A stretch of DNA of 64,000 bases from an uncultured Ectothiorhodospiraceae bacterium (GTDB taxonomy: Bacteria; Pseudomonadota; Gammaproteobacteria; UBA6429; Thiohalophilaceae). Below, in pieces: positions 47,836 to 58,275 of the stretch. Below the pieces are notes generated by a model, which ran no database searches, had not been told where the DNA came from, and saw only the letters and a program-made list of their open reading frames with translations. Position 1 is the first letter of the stretch. Each line of letters opens with the position of its first letter. Position numbers and translations under genes: made by a program. The DNA is taken from NCBI GenBank assembly GCA_947259575.1, contig CAMYMU010000046.1:1-64000 (forward strand). Reading direction: 5' to 3'.

Positions 47836-48660
47836 CTACGCCGCCGAAGATGCTGAAATTGTGTCCATTTCCTTACGCATACTGCTGATTAAACTTTTAA
47901 CGGCCATAATCGCATCAGCTTGAGAATTCTGGTTAGCCTCTATCAATTTTACCAAGGCACTACCCACGACAACCGCATCTGCCACAGCCGAGATTCTGCC
48001 TGCCGATTCCGCATCCTTGATGCCAAAGCCAACGCCAACCGGTAAATCGCTATGGCGTTTAATCTGGTTGACGCGGTCAATCACCTGCTCAATATCCAGA
48101 TTCCCAGCGCCTGTAACCCCTTTGAGGGAGACATAGTAGACAAAGCCACCCGAGGCATCGGCAATAGCCGCAATCCGTTCATCCGTGGTGGTAGGAGAAA
48201 CCAGGAATACCGTGTCAAGGTGCCTGTCGGTAGCATGTTTCTTTAGTAAATCAGCCTCTTCCGGAGGCAGATCTACTAATAACACACCATCCACACCTGC
48301 ATCGATGGCATGGTTCACAAATTTCTCATATCCCATTACTTCAATGGGGTTTAGGTAGCCCATCAGGAGCACGGGTGTAGTCGCGTCATGCTCTCGAAAA
48401 GTTCTGACCATCTCAATCACCTCGTCGAGGCTGATGTGGTGTTCCAGGGCACGCTCCATAGCACGTTGGATAACAGGGCCTTCCGCCATGGGATCGGAAA
48501 AAGGCACACCTAATTCAAGGATATCTGCCCCAGCCTCTACCATCGCGTGCATCAGGGGCACACTAAAGCTGGCATCAGGATCACCGGCTGTCAGGTATGG
48601 AATCAGTGCCTTACGGCCAGACTGCATCAATTGTTCAAAACGCTGCGCGATACGACTCAT
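47836..48660 (-). CDS. trpA: tryptophan synthase alpha subunit
   Basis: A 274-residue TIM-barrel subunit that cleaves indole-glycerol phosphate. Catalytic Glu49 is in [12 protein letters not shown]. The second catalytic position, Asp60 in well-studied enzymes (DPxADGP), is Glu here (DPMAEGP). The phosphate site GVTGAG and [10 protein letters not shown] are intact. Its ATG overlaps the trpB stop by 4 nt, so equal synthesis is expected. Confidence 0.96.
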   Translation of the reverse strand: MSRIAQRFEQLMQSGRKALIPYLTAGDPDASFSVPLMHAMVEAGADILELGVPFSDPMAEGPVIQRAMERALEHHISLDEVIEMVRTFREHDATTPVLLMGYLNPIEVMGYEKFVNHAIDAGVDGVLLVDLPPEEADLLKKHATDRHLDTVFLVSPTTTDERIAAIADASGGFVYYVSLKGVTGAGNLDIEQVIDRVNQIKRHSDLPVGVGFGIKDAESAGRISAVADAVVVGSALVKLIEANQNSQADAIMAVKSLISSMRKEMDTISASSAA

Positions 48661-49883
48661 ACTTCTATTCCTTCAATCTGGGCCACGGTATGGATGTCTT
48701 TATCGCCGCGCCCCGATAGATTAATGATCAAGATTTGATCCGGGCTCATTTGTGCTGCCAGCTTTTCGGCATAGGCCAGGGCATGACTGGACTCGAGTGC
48801 AGGGATAATTCCCTCTATTCGAGTCAGGGTATGAAAGGCCTGCATGGCTTCATCATCAGTCACCGCGACATAATTGGCACGTCCCGAATCTTTTAACCAG
48901 GCATGTTCTGGACCAACCCCAGGATAATCCAGGCCAGCTGAGATCGAATGCGTTGGGACAATCTGGCCATCTTTATCTTCCATCAGATAAGTGCGATTAC
49001 CATGCAAAACACCAGGATGACCGGCACACAGCGGCGCCGCATGCTCGCCTGTCTCCAGACCATTGCCAGCCGCTTCCACACCGTACATTGCAACATCTGC
49101 ATCATCGATGAAGGGATAGAACAAACCGATAGCATTAGAGCCGCCGCCAACACAGGCCACCAAGGCATCAGGTAAGCGTCCTTCCTGCTCCATTATCTGG
49201 GCTTTAGCTTCACGGCCAATGATGGCTTGAAAATCACGTACCATCGCTGGGTAAGGATGAGGGCCTGCGACGGTACCGATAATGTAAAACGTATCGTCAA
49301 CATTGGTAACCCAGTCACGCAATGCTTCGTTTAGCGCATCTTTAAGCGTCTTGGACCCAGCGGTCACTGGCACAACTTCTGCGCCTAGTAGTTTCATACG
49401 AAACACATTAATAGCCTGGCGCTGAATATCTTCTTCACCCATATAAACAACGCAGTCCATACCGAAACGCGCCGCCACCGTTGCTGAAGCAACACCATGC
49501 TGTCCGGCACCCGTCTCTGCTATCACACGTTTCTTACCCATGCGTTTTGCTAACAGCGCCTGGCCAACGGTGTTATTCACTTTGTGCGCACCAGTGTGAT
49601 TCAGATCTTCGCGCTTCAGATAAATCTTGGCCCCCCCTATTTGCTCACTCCAACGTTGCGCAAAATAAAGTGGCGAAGGACGACCTACATAGTGCTGCAA
49701 CTCGCTATCAAGCTCTGCAATAAACGCAGGATCTGCCATTGCCTCAGCAAAAGCTTGAGTTAACTCATCAATGGGTGCCATCAATGTCTCAGAAACAAAA
49801 CGGCCGCCATAGGGGCCAAAGTGTCCTCGTTCATCTGGCAGGTTGTATGCCTTATCTACTGGTGACTTCTTTACTTCAGCCAA
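48657..49883 (-). CDS. trpB: tryptophan synthase beta subunit
   Basis: A 408-residue PLP subunit that joins indole and serine. The PLP lysine is in [10 protein letters not shown] (about 98), the phosphate loop in GGGSNAIG (about 243), and the substrate loop EETGAGQHG reads AETGAGQHG. Start [18 protein letters not shown]; it overlaps trpF by 8 nt and trpA by 4 nt, making a coupled trpFBA operon. Confidence 0.97.
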   Translation of the reverse strand: MAEVKKSPVDKAYNLPDERGHFGPYGGRFVSETLMAPIDELTQAFAEAMADPAFIAELDSELQHYVGRPSPLYFAQRWSEQIGGAKIYLKREDLNHTGAHKVNNTVGQALLAKRMGKKRVIAETGAGQHGVASATVAARFGMDCVVYMGEEDIQRQAINVFRMKLLGAEVVPVTAGSKTLKDALNEALRDWVTNVDDTFYIIGTVAGPHPYPAMVRDFQAIIGREAKAQIMEQEGRLPDALVACVGGGSNAIGLFYPFIDDADVAMYGVEAAGNGLETGEHAAPLCAGHPGVLHGNRTYLMEDKDGQIVPTHSISAGLDYPGVGPEHAWLKDSGRANYVAVTDDEAMQAFHTLTRIEGIIPALESSHALAYAEKLAAQMSPDQILIINLSGRGDKDIHTVAQIEGIEV

Positions 49884-50496
49884 GATGCTCTACCTCATGT
49901 ATAAATTTATCTATTTTAGTGGCATCTTTAATGCCCTTTGACTCTTCGACCCCACCACTAACATCAACTGCGTAGGGCCTGGCGACTGCTATTGCCTCGC
50001 TAACATTGTCAGGTGTTAAGCCACCGGCCAATATAATTGCTTTACTACATGCATCAGGTACGCGCTCCCAATTAAATGTCTGGCCGGTACCACCCCGGAC
50101 ATCAGCTATGTAAGTATCGAGCAATAAGGCACGCGCTGAGGCATAGTGCTTTGCCAAAGCCTCAACATCGGTACCTTCCGACATCCTGATAGCTTTTATA
50201 TAGGGACGATCAAATTGTTCGCAATGAGCAGCATCTTCATTACCATGAAATTGCAGGCAGTCTAGGCTAACTTTGCTTAATACCTCATTTATGTAATCTT
50301 CACTGGCATCAACAAATAAGCCCACTGTCGTCACGAAGGCTGGCAAGCCAGCTATTATTTCGGCTGCTTGTTTGGGCTCCACCGCGCGCGGGCTCGATGC
50401 ATAAAAAACCAGACCAATCGCATCTGCACCTGCTTTTACACAAATCTCAGCATCCTGCTTCCGGGTAATACCGCAAATTTTAACTCGAGTCCGCAT
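49876..50496 (-). CDS. trpF: phosphoribosylanthranilate isomerase
   Basis: A 206-residue TIM-barrel enzyme of tryptophan synthesis. The catalytic Cys is in [11 protein letters not shown] (Cys9) and the Asp in [14 protein letters not shown] (about 127). The C-terminal phosphate motif is [16 protein letters not shown]. It begins 31 nt after truA and leads the trpFBA group. Confidence 0.96.
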   Translation of the reverse strand: MRTRVKICGITRKQDAEICVKAGADAIGLVFYASSPRAVEPKQAAEIIAGLPAFVTTVGLFVDASEDYINEVLSKVSLDCLQFHGNEDAAHCEQFDRPYIKAIRMSEGTDVEALAKHYASARALLLDTYIADVRGGTGQTFNWERVPDACSKAIILAGGLTPDNVSEAIAVARPYAVDVSGGVEESKGIKDATKIDKFIHEVEHLG

Positions 50497-50526
50497 TCTG
50501 ATGGTTCCCTAAATAGGCCGGGAAGG

Positions 50527-51306
50527 TTACCAGACAGCGCCGGTTGGTAAAAGGTATGGTATTTCAAATTGTTCCGGGTAACGCGCGCCAACGAAGTACA
50601 AACCATCCGGTGGTGCGGTTAAGCCACCCTGGGTCCGATCTCGTTTATCTAATACTTCTTTTGCCCAGTCAGGCTCTGCCTGACCCGCACCAATTGTCAG
50701 TAGCACACCGGCAATATTACGTACCATATGATGGAGAAATCCATTCGCCTCAAGCTCGAAGGTGAATAGTTCATCTGACTGGTGTAATTCCAGGCGCTTT
50801 AGGGTCCTTACAGGGCTGCTCGCCTGGCAGGCGACGGCTCGGTACGAACTAAAATCGTGTTCGCCGACTAGATGGGTTGCTGCTACCCGCATCCTCTCGA
50901 GACTGAGAGGTCGATAGTCCCAGCTTACTCGATCACGTAACAGACCTGGCCGTATTTGCCGATTTAATAGCACATAACGGTACACTCGGCTTTGAGCACT
51001 GAACCTCGCGTGAAACGACTCATCAACCTGTCTGGCCCAGAGAATGGATATGTCCCCAGGTAGTTTCGTATTTGCACCAAAGGCCCAGGAATGATCGGAA
51101 CGTGTCACCTCTGTATCGAAGTGAACAACCTGGCTATATGCATGTACGCCAGTATCAGTGCGACCAGAGCAGATCACGCGGACATCATGATTAGCAACAT
51201 GGGCCAGTGCTTTTTCCACACAGGCCTGTACAGAGGGACTGTGATCCTGATATTGCCAGCCGCAATAAGCTGCACCGTTATACTCAATTCCCAATGCGAT
51301 TCGCAT
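50527..51306 (-). CDS. truA: tRNA pseudouridine38-40 synthase
   Basis: A 259-residue enzyme that isomerises uridines in the anticodon arm. Catalytic Asp51 stands in CSGRTDTGVHAYSQ. The C-terminal FLHHMVRNIAGVLL block is typical of TruA. It lies between fimV and trpF as in Pseudomonas. Confidence 0.96.
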   Translation of the reverse strand: MRIALGIEYNGAAYCGWQYQDHSPSVQACVEKALAHVANHDVRVICSGRTDTGVHAYSQVVHFDTEVTRSDHSWAFGANTKLPGDISILWARQVDESFHARFSAQSRVYRYVLLNRQIRPGLLRDRVSWDYRPLSLERMRVAATHLVGEHDFSSYRAVACQASSPVRTLKRLELHQSDELFTFELEANGFLHHMVRNIAGVLLTIGAGQAEPDWAKEVLDKRDRTQGGLTAPPDGLYFVGARYPEQFEIPYLLPTGAVW

Positions 51307-51354
51307 TTATGAATAACCTTAATCGAGAGACAGCCAAATTATATCGACCAAAAT

Positions 51355-51390
51355 TGAAAAAGCACCGACAACTTAAAAAGATGCCGGTGC
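51355..51390 (-). terminator. intrinsic terminator after fimV
   Basis: Minus-strand stem GCACCGGCA/TGTCGGTGC (51382-51390 and 51362-51370; two wobble-compatible positions), 11-nt loop and a T-run (51356-51361). It lies 52 nt behind the fimV stop and ahead of truA, separating the two transcripts. Confidence 0.75.
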
Positions 51391-51441
51391 CTAGTGTTGA
51401 TACCGTTGTTGGTTCGAGCTGATCGTTAATGCAGCAGGCGT

Positions 51442-54400
51442 TTAGCCTATTTGCGACATCAACTGCTGAGCTTCCTGCTTCTGACCGTCGTCGCCTTCAT
51501 CAATGACTTCATCAAGGATACTACGCGCACCATCAGGGTCACCCATATCAATATAAGCGCGCGCCAAATCAAGCTTAGTACCCACTTCATCGCCGCCCGC
51601 TGACATTTCAAGGTCAAGCGCATCACCCGCATCGAGGTTCATATCCATACCCGGCTCAGTGTCGCCAGATGTATCATCTTCCGTATTCAAATCGAAATCG
51701 AGACCGGCACTGACATCTGAACTGGCATCTGCACTGGCACCACTATCTGCCATATCTAATTTTATATCTGTCGCTGTTGGCTCTTCGTCACCACCACCCA
51801 GGTCAAGATTAAAGTCCAGATCATCATCTGCGCCACCGAGCTCACCCGTGGTTGGTGAGTCTGCATCAAGGCTGAAGTCCAGGCCGCCATCATCTGCTGC
51901 TGTGGCATCTGCAGGCATAGCAGTTTGAGTGCTTTCATCACCGCTATTTAAATCGAAATTAAGTTCATCACTGGTTGGCATCGCAATTTCAGCACTGCTC
52001 TCATCACTGTCACTACCGAGTGAGAAGTCCATTGCATCACCTGTATCAGCTGTGTCACTGGTATCAGCATCAAGACTGAAGTCGAGATCGCCACCACCCG
52101 TGTAGGCTTCTGCAGCGGCTTCAGTGCTACCCACATCACCACCAGCGCCGCTCAGCTCAGAATTACTGAAGACTCCCGTATCCAGGCCAATGTCCATCAC
52201 TTCTTCGTTGCCCAGGTCGACTGGCTCAGGTGTTGAGACCGCATCAGTATTCAAGGTTGGCATACCCTCACCACTGAACAGTGGATTGCCTGGTGCCACT
52301 TCTGACCCCATTGCCACGACCTTCTGCCAGAGAGGATCAGCTGCAGCACCTTCGCCTAAGGTCGCATAGAAATCTTCCGCCGCAGTTTCAAAACCTTGCT
52401 TATTCTTTGTGGTGTTGAACAACTCAAGCAATTTGACGCGTAGTTCGCCACGACCTGGATCTTGTGAAATCGCTTCTTGCAGACGTTCCTCTGCCGCTTC
52501 GTAACGGCCATAGGCCATAAAGACATCCGCTTCCGTAAGTGGATCAACTTCCGAATCTTCCGCCTGGATAGCGCTCACACCACTGATAGCGAAGTCGCTC
52601 AGGAATGACGACTCACCGCCCATCAAGCTTGAATCTTGTGAAGGTGTTGCATCAGTTGGAATCTCAGAATCGGCTGAACCACCGTTGAGAATGCTCTCCT
52701 GGAAGTTCACGCCTTTACGTTTTTTGATGATCATTATGATAACAATGACAAGCAGGAGTACTCCGACAACACCCGCAATAATCATGGTCATACCACCAGA
52801 GAATAAACCACCTAACCCAGCAAACATGCCTGTGATCGTTCCCATGATACCGCCGCCAGTAGCCTGAGGAGTAGGCTCTGGCATACCTGGCTCAGCAGGC
52901 GTTTCCACAGTATCCAGCGGTGATGGTGCCACTGGCTCATCAGGTGTCAGCGGGCCTTGCTCTGAAGGCTCAGAAGGCTCAATTGGCTCTATTGGCTCAA
53001 TCGGATCAGGCTCAGCCGTTGCAATTTCTGCAGGTTCTAGTTCTGGTGTTGGCTCCGGCATAGGCTCAGGTGTAGGTTCTGGCATAGGCTCTGGAGTGGG
53101 TTCAGGCATTGGCTCAGGTTGGGCGACATCTGTCGCTCCAGAGGCACGCGCCTGCTCAAGTTCTTTCAGCTGTGCCTGAAGCGCTGCAAGATCAGAATCT
53201 TTGACAGTGACCAGATTTTCGAGCCGTTTAAGTTCATCCTCGAGTTCCTGTAGTCGGGTAGCAAGTTCAGCATTCTTGTTGCGTTCAGCATTTGCCTCTG
53301 ACATGGCCTGACGAACCTGCTCGCGTAATAGCGCAGTATCTTCGCTACCTGCCCCGGTCGCATCTCCACCTGAACCTGCAGACAAATCGTCTCCAGAAGG
53401 TGTCGCCAGGGTTAGCTCACCGCTAGGTGCACCAGTTGTTTCCGCAAATTCTGTTTCCTCACCCGCAACGATTGCCTGACGAGGTACGTCTGCACCGATA
53501 CTGGTCAGATATTCTTCCCAGGCTGTTGTTTGTGTCTGATATTGTTCTGCAGCTTGTTCCTTGCTCATTGCGGTCAGCAAGCTTGCATCATCGATACGTA
53601 AAACCTGTCCCTCTTTGAGACGATGAATATTGCCATCGACAAACGCCCCAGGATTACCTTGTTGGAGTGCCATCATCACCTGGTAAACAGAAATCTGCTC
53701 ACTCGGTTTTAGCTTTTGTGCAATCTTCCAGGCGCTATCACCCTTGCGAGTAATACCGTAATCAAGCTCGCCAACAGGCTCGTATGTTTCTGGTGACTCA
53801 ACTACACCCAACTCGCTGGGCCCTGGTGCTGCCTCGAGCGCTGCCTCGCTATATGCCTGCATAGGCACTTGAGGAAACAGTCCATCTTCCTCTTCCTGGA
53901 AGGTGGCTTCAGGTGCAGACACCAATGCATCTTCTGGCGGTGTCATAATTTCTAGTGCAGGTTCCGGAGCCGGCATTGGTTCTGGCATCGGCTCAGGCAT
54001 CGGCTCTGGCGCTGAGACTAGGTCAGGACCAGGAAGTGGTTCTGGAGCAGGTACCAGTTCTGGCGCAGGCTCAGGTTCTGCCACTGCAACGGCATCAGGA
54101 CCTTCTGATGGGACTTGTGGTTCGCCATCCAATGCTACCTGCGGGAACAAACCATCTGACCCCGACGCTGGCTCTGGTTCAGGAGTATCAAGGAATGGTG
54201 CTTCAGGCGCTGCGATCGGTTCAGGCGCGGGCATTGGTTCTGGTGCCGCAGCCGCAGGTGCTGGGGCCGGAGCAGGCTCTTCAACCAAGGGTGAAGGAGC
54301 AGGCTCAACAAAAGTTTCGGCTGGTGTCGTCTCGGGGGCCTGAGCAATGCGCTGCTGTTGGCGACGCTCTGGGGGATCTAATAGAACGGTGTACTCGCGC

Positions 54401-54777
54401 AGCATGCGGCCGTTTTTCCAGTTCATCTCCAGCAGGAAATTCAGGAAGGGCTCTCGCACTGATTCGGGAGTACGCAAGTTGATGTAGTATTTGCCACCGC
54501 GTTTGACCACGTCGAACCTGATCCGAGTCAGGATGACTGAGCGGTCAACACCTGCCCTCAAGAAGGCCTCGCGTGATGCCAACTTAACCGTAAGCGCCTT
54601 GACGTCATCTGCCGTAGCAGAGAGTAGCTCGATTTCAGCAACCAACGGCTCATTCAGGGCCGATTTCATGTTGATGTTGCCGAAACCCAGCGCATTTACG
54701 GTAGCTGGAAATGAAATAAAACACGCCAACAGGAACCCTGCTGCGATTTTTGCCGGTATTCTTAGCCTTTCTTGCAT
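51442..54777 (-). CDS. fimV: FimV/HubP-type polar landmark protein
   Basis: About 1111 residues from the ATG at 54777, which has GGGAGA upstream; the TTG at 54798 is rejected. Order of parts: signal peptide (cleavage near VNA-LG, about 30), FimV N-terminal domain (about 30-135), a Pro/Glu/Ala-rich stretch (about 140-320), a LysM-like domain (YGITRKGDSAWKIAQ, about 340-395), a coiled coil (about 480-540), a second PEPMPEPT repeat tract (about 550-600), one membrane helix (about 659-685), TPR-like helices (about 740-800), a long acidic Asp/Ser-rich region (about 840-1055) and the conserved FimV C-terminus (LDLARAYIDMGDPDGAR, about 1070). It is thought to organise the cell pole and type IV pili. 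Confidence 0.92.
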   Translation of the reverse strand: MQERLRIPAKIAAGFLLACFISFPATVNALGFGNINMKSALNEPLVAEIELLSATADDVKALTVKLASREAFLRAGVDRSVILTRIRFDVVKRGGKYYINLRTPESVREPFLNFLLEMNWKNGRMLREYTVLLDPPERRQQQRIAQAPETTPAETFVEPAPSPLVEEPAPAPAPAAAAPEPMPAPEPIAAPEAPFLDTPEPEPASGSDGLFPQVALDGEPQVPSEGPDAVAVAEPEPAPELVPAPEPLPGPDLVSAPEPMPEPMPEPMPAPEPALEIMTPPEDALVSAPEATFQEEEDGLFPQVPMQAYSEAALEAAPGPSELGVVESPETYEPVGELDYGITRKGDSAWKIAQKLKPSEQISVYQVMMALQQGNPGAFVDGNIHRLKEGQVLRIDDASLLTAMSKEQAAEQYQTQTTAWEEYLTSIGADVPRQAIVAGEETEFAETTGAPSGELTLATPSGDDLSAGSGGDATGAGSEDTALLREQVRQAMSEANAERNKNAELATRLQELEDELKRLENLVTVKDSDLAALQAQLKELEQARASGATDVAQPEPMPEPTPEPMPEPTPEPMPEPTPELEPAEIATAEPDPIEPIEPIEPSEPSEQGPLTPDEPVAPSPLDTVETPAEPGMPEPTPQATGGGIMGTITGMFAGLGGLFSGGMTMIIAGVVGVLLLVIVIIMIIKKRKGVNFQESILNGGSADSEIPTDATPSQDSSLMGGESSFLSDFAISGVSAIQAEDSEVDPLTEADVFMAYGRYEAAEERLQEAISQDPGRGELRVKLLELFNTTKNKQGFETAAEDFYATLGEGAAADPLWQKVVAMGSEVAPGNPLFSGEGMPTLNTDAVSTPEPVDLGNEEVMDIGLDTGVFSNSELSGAGGDVGSTEAAAEAYTGGGDLDFSLDADTSDTADTGDAMDFSLGSDSDESSAEIAMPTSDELNFDLNSGDESTQTAMPADATAADDGGLDFSLDADSPTTGELGGADDDLDFNLDLGGGDEEPTATDIKLDMADSGASADASSDVSAGLDFDLNTEDDTSGDTEPGMDMNLDAGDALDLEMSAGGDEVGTKLDLARAYIDMGDPDGARSILDEVIDEGDDGQKQEAQQLMSQIG
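53051..53122 (-). repeat. 24-bp tandem repeat inside fimV
   Basis: Three consecutive 24-nt units encode PEPMPEPT. The copies differ by only a few bases, mostly third positions. Further, less regular PEPMPEPMP copies lie near 53975-54010. Such tracts readily gain or lose units by slippage without a frameshift. Confidence 0.7.
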
Positions 54778-54884
54778 TTTTGCGTCTCCCACACGCAACC
54801 CAAAAACATCAAAATTTGCTTGTAGTTCATGGATTTGGGCGATAAAACCTCGAAAAATCTTTATAAGAGTTGTGTAACTATAGC

Positions 54885-55898
54885 TTATAAATAGTCTTTT
54901 ACCAAAATTTCTGCAAGTTGAACACCATTAATTGCAGCTCCCTGATGAACATTGTCGGCCACTGCCCAAAGATTAATTCCCTGTGGCCAGGTCGGATCCT
55001 GTCTAACCGCTCCTACATATACACCCGACTGATTAACCGCATCAGTGGTGGCTGTCGGACTGTTTAATTCTTGATCAACCAAGTGTAAATGCGAAGATTT
55101 TTTGATCACATCCGTAATCTTATTTATAGGTATTTCACTCGCAAACTCAAATTGAATTGCCATGGAATGTCCGAAGAAAACCGGTACTTGCACCAATGAG
55201 CTGTTCATCAATAAAGCATCATCTTGTAAAACCTTTTGTAGCTCCTGTTCTAACCTAGTAGTCAACTCACCTTGCCCACCTTTTTCACTATGACAGGCAT
55301 GGGGTAATACATTAAACGCAATTTGTTTATTAAAGTGTTTGCTCTTGATCGGTTTTAGATTAAATAGTGCAATACTCTGTTCCGAAAGCTCATCGATAGC
55401 ATGCCGACCAAATTCAGAAACCGAACGCATCAGGGTCACATTCACCCGTTCTATTATCGCTAGCTCCAACAAAGGAGACAACAACATTACCAGGTGGGTC
55501 ATACTGCTATCTGGACTTGCCACGACCTTACCCTTTAAATTGTCCAGATCTGCTTCATTCACACCCGCAACGACTAACGGTACATCGGGGAGTAATCTGG
55601 AAGCCTCTGAAAAATCAATGCAGTAACAACCCGTAGCGATTGCATTATCAATATAATCATTAGTCACATCAGCCGGGACACAGAAAAAACATAGCTGTAC
55701 CTGTGAAAAATCGAATCCAGCCAGAGTATGCACTGTGAAGTGCTTTTTGCCAAAGGGAACTGTCTCAGCATCGCTTTCCGCACTGGCTAAAGGATATATC
55801 TGACCTACTGAAATATTACTTTCAACCAGGTGTTCGAGCACGGCACTACCGACCAGCCCGGTAGCGCCAATCACTGCGATATCTACTTTTTTTTCCAT
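54885..55898 (-). CDS. aspartate-semialdehyde dehydrogenase-like protein (Usg-1 type)
   Basis: About 337 residues from the ATG at 55898, 1 nt after the asd stop; a TTG at 55910 is rejected. The NAD(P)-binding start IAVIGATGLVGSAVLE and the ASADH dimerisation domain are clear. The position of the catalytic cysteine (GNC in true Asd) reads SPDSSM (Ser131/132), so dehydrogenase activity is doubtful. A gene of this kind stands beside asd in Pseudomonas and in other gammaproteobacteria. The role is unknown. Confidence 0.88.
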   Translation of the reverse strand: MEKKVDIAVIGATGLVGSAVLEHLVESNISVGQIYPLASAESDAETVPFGKKHFTVHTLAGFDFSQVQLCFFCVPADVTNDYIDNAIATGCYCIDFSEASRLLPDVPLVVAGVNEADLDNLKGKVVASPDSSMTHLVMLLSPLLELAIIERVNVTLMRSVSEFGRHAIDELSEQSIALFNLKPIKSKHFNKQIAFNVLPHACHSEKGGQGELTTRLEQELQKVLQDDALLMNSSLVQVPVFFGHSMAIQFEFASEIPINKITDVIKKSSHLHLVDQELNSPTATTDAVNQSGVYVGAVRQDPTWPQGINLWAVADNVHQGAAINGVQLAEILVKDYL

Positions 55899-55899
55899 T

Positions 55900-57012
55900 T
55901 TATTGTTCAAGCAAAATCCTTAGTGTTCGGCGCAAAGGCTCTGCTGCACCCCAAAGTAACTGATCACCGACCGTGAAGGCCGATAGATATTCCGGTCCCA
56001 TCGTCAGTTTACGCATACGACCAACGGGTACAGTCAATGTCCCTGTGACAGCCGCCGGAGTGAGATCCGTTGTGGTGATATCTCTATCATTTGGCACGAC
56101 TTTCACCCAGTCGTTAGCGGCGGCGATAATGCCATCAATTTCATCCATCGGTATATCTTTCTTGAGCTTGATAGTGAGTGCTTGTGAGTGACAACGCATG
56201 GCACCAATTCTCACACAAAGCCCATCAATGGGAACAGGATTATCACTGCGACCGAGGATCTTGTTAGTCTCGACCTGCGCCTTCCATTCTTCTTTACTCT
56301 GACCCGATTCAAGTTGCACATCAATCCAGGGTAACAGGCTTGCGGCTAGCGGTGCAGGCCAATGCTGAGTAGGATATTCATCACTGCGAAGAAAATCAGT
56401 CACCTGCTTGTCGATGTTCAAAATAGCACTGGCAGGATCATCAACCAGTGTTTGCACATTATCGTGAATCGCACCCATTTGTTTAATCAGCTCACGCATG
56501 TTTTGCGCACCGGCGCCGGATGCTGCCTGGTATGTCATTGGAGTTACCCATTCGATGAGATCTTTTTCGAACAGACCACCAATCGCCATTAACATTAAGC
56601 TAACCGTACAGTTACCACCGACATATGTTTTCGTTCCGTTGGCGATGCCATCTTTGATCACATTCAAATTGACGGGATCAAGCACGATGATGCTCTCATC
56701 AACCATGCGCAGACTAGAGGCCGCATCAATCCAGTAACCATTCCAACCAGCACTGCGAAGCTTTGGGTACACCTCTTTCGTGTAATCACCACCCTGACAG
56801 GTGATGATGATGTCCATGGCTTTTAATTCTTCGACATCTTTTGCATCCTTCAATGCAGGAACATCTTTGCCAATATCTGGGCCTGCCTGGCCTGCCTGTG
56901 AAGTGGTAAAAAATACCGGCTCAATAACATCAAAATCTTTTTCTTCACGCATGCGTTGCATGAGCACCGAGCCGACCATACCACGCCAACCAACTAAACC
57001 TACACGTTTCAT
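55900..57012 (-). CDS. asd: aspartate-semialdehyde dehydrogenase
   Basis: A 370-residue enzyme of the lysine, threonine and methionine pathway and of diaminopimelate synthesis for the cell wall. The NADP loop is [13 protein letters not shown] and the catalytic Cys135 stands in GGNCTVSLM, the same position as in E. coli Asd. A Gln/Gly acceptor site ([12 protein letters not shown]) follows. It is 27 nt downstream of leuB and coupled to the Asd-like gene. Confidence 0.97.
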   Translation of the reverse strand: MKRVGLVGWRGMVGSVLMQRMREEKDFDVIEPVFFTTSQAGQAGPDIGKDVPALKDAKDVEELKAMDIIITCQGGDYTKEVYPKLRSAGWNGYWIDAASSLRMVDESIIVLDPVNLNVIKDGIANGTKTYVGGNCTVSLMLMAIGGLFEKDLIEWVTPMTYQAASGAGAQNMRELIKQMGAIHDNVQTLVDDPASAILNIDKQVTDFLRSDEYPTQHWPAPLAASLLPWIDVQLESGQSKEEWKAQVETNKILGRSDNPVPIDGLCVRIGAMRCHSQALTIKLKKDIPMDEIDGIIAAANDWVKVVPNDRDITTTDLTPAAVTGTLTVPVGRMRKLTMGPEYLSAFTVGDQLLWGAAEPLRRTLRILLEQ

Positions 57013-57039
57013 TTTTGTACCCCTAACTTAATTTTTAAC

Positions 57040-58119
57040 TTATTTCTGCAATTTACTCAGAACAGCTGCACCCATAGTGTTGGTGCTGACTTTTGTCATA
57101 CCGTCGCTATAAATATCAGCCGTGCGCAAACCATCATCAAGCACATCGCTTACAGCCTTTTCTATTTTGTCTGCCATTTCTGCTTCATCTAATGTGTAAC
57201 GCAGCATCATTGCGACTGATAAAATCGTTGCTAGTGGGTTTGCAATATTCTGTCCTGCAATGTCCGGCGCTGAACCATGAATCGGTTCGTACATACCCTG
57301 ACCTGAATCATTGAGCGACGCCGATGGCAACATGCCGATTGAACCGGTCAACATTGCCGCTGCATCAGAAAGTATGTCACCAAACATATTGGTCGTGACC
57401 ATCACATCAAATTGCTTGGGCGCACGTACCAGCTGCATCGCGGCGTTGTCGACATACATATGACTCAACTCAATATCTGAATAGTCTTTGTGAAAATCGA
57501 TCACAATGTTACGCCATAGCTCAGTACACTCCAGGACATTTGCTTTATCCACCGAACAAACTCGGCTGTCACGTTTACGCGCTATCTCGAAGGCAACTTT
57601 AGCAATACGAGTGATTTCTGATTCTTTATAGACCAGGGTGTTAATCCCTTGCTTCTCGCCATTTTCAAGCTCATGAATACCGCGTGGTTGTCCAAAGTAA
57701 ATTCCGCCGGTAAGCTCGCGCACGATCATAATATCGAGACCCGACACGACTTCAGGTTTTAATGTTGATGCGTCAGCAAGCTGTGGATATAAAATCGCAG
57801 GACGAAGGTTGGCGAACAAATCCATACCTGCGCGCAGACCTAACAAACCTTTTTCAGGGCGCACTGATATATCGAGCTCTTCCCACTTGTAACCCCCTAC
57901 CGCACCGAGTAATACCGCATCCGATTCCTTGGCTAGCTTTAAGGTTTCATCAGGCAAGGGTTTGCCTGTTGCATCATAGGCGGTACCACCCACCAGGGCC
58001 TCTTCCATTTCAACATCGAGACCATAGTCGCTTTGCAGGAGTTTAATAAGCTTGACTGCCTCACCAACAATCTCCTGACCAATTCCGTCACCGGGAAGTA
58101 CTAATACTTTTTTTGTCAT
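57040..58119 (-). CDS. leuB: 3-isopropylmalate dehydrogenase
   Basis: A 359-residue enzyme of leucine synthesis that oxidises 3-isopropylmalate. The start is the ATG at 58119 ([18 protein letters not shown]) with a GAGAA ribosome site; the open frame continues to 58200 only by reading into a repeat element. The substrate Arg/Lys/Asp motifs appear in [33 protein letters not shown] and [17 protein letters not shown]. It is separated from leuD by a 108-bp inverted-repeat element. Confidence 0.96.
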   Translation of the reverse strand: MTKKVLVLPGDGIGQEIVGEAVKLIKLLQSDYGLDVEMEEALVGGTAYDATGKPLPDETLKLAKESDAVLLGAVGGYKWEELDISVRPEKGLLGLRAGMDLFANLRPAILYPQLADASTLKPEVVSGLDIMIVRELTGGIYFGQPRGIHELENGEKQGINTLVYKESEITRIAKVAFEIARKRDSRVCSVDKANVLECTELWRNIVIDFHKDYSDIELSHMYVDNAAMQLVRAPKQFDVMVTTNMFGDILSDAAAMLTGSIGMLPSASLNDSGQGMYEPIHGSAPDIAGQNIANPLATILSVAMMLRYTLDEAEMADKIEKAVSDVLDDGLRTADIYSDGMTKVSTNTMGAAVLSKLQK

Positions 58120-58152
58120 GTTTATTTCTCTACATATAATGTTCTGTCGCCT

Positions 58153-58260
58153 GGGAAAAATCATTACGAACCTGCCAAGACACGCCGTGAATACATCCAT
58201 GTAGGCTTGGCTGCGGCGTCCATGCCGCAGACAGTCTTGTCAGGTTGTAATAATTTTCCC
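58153..58260. repeat. inverted-repeat element between leuB and leuD
   Basis: A 108-bp element bounded by imperfect inverted arms of about 28 bp (58153-58181 and 58234-58260, starting GGGAAAA and ending TTTTCCC; two mismatches and two single-base gaps). Inside is a perfect 7-bp hairpin CTGCGGC/GCCGCAG (58211-58230) and the phrase ACGCCGTGAATACATCCATG, which I recall from dispersed repeats in other gammaproteobacteria. No coding capacity. Confidence 0.7.
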
Positions 58261-58275
58261 TTGCGTAGTTCAGTG

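Noticed and set aside
51308-51421. Plus-strand 37-residue frame beginning MNNLNRETAK between truA and fimV
   Set aside because: It covers the fimV terminator hairpin, lacks a ribosome site and has no recognisable content.
53903-54482. Long plus-strand open frames opposite fimV with Gly/Ser/Ala- or Leu/Gln-rich products
   Set aside because: They mirror the proline-rich repeat tract of fimV; composition is that of an antisense frame through repeats, with no ribosome site.
58120-58200. N-terminal extension of LeuB by 27 residues
   Set aside because: It reads into the inverted-repeat element, and [14 protein letters not shown] at 58119 is the typical LeuB start with a ribosome site.
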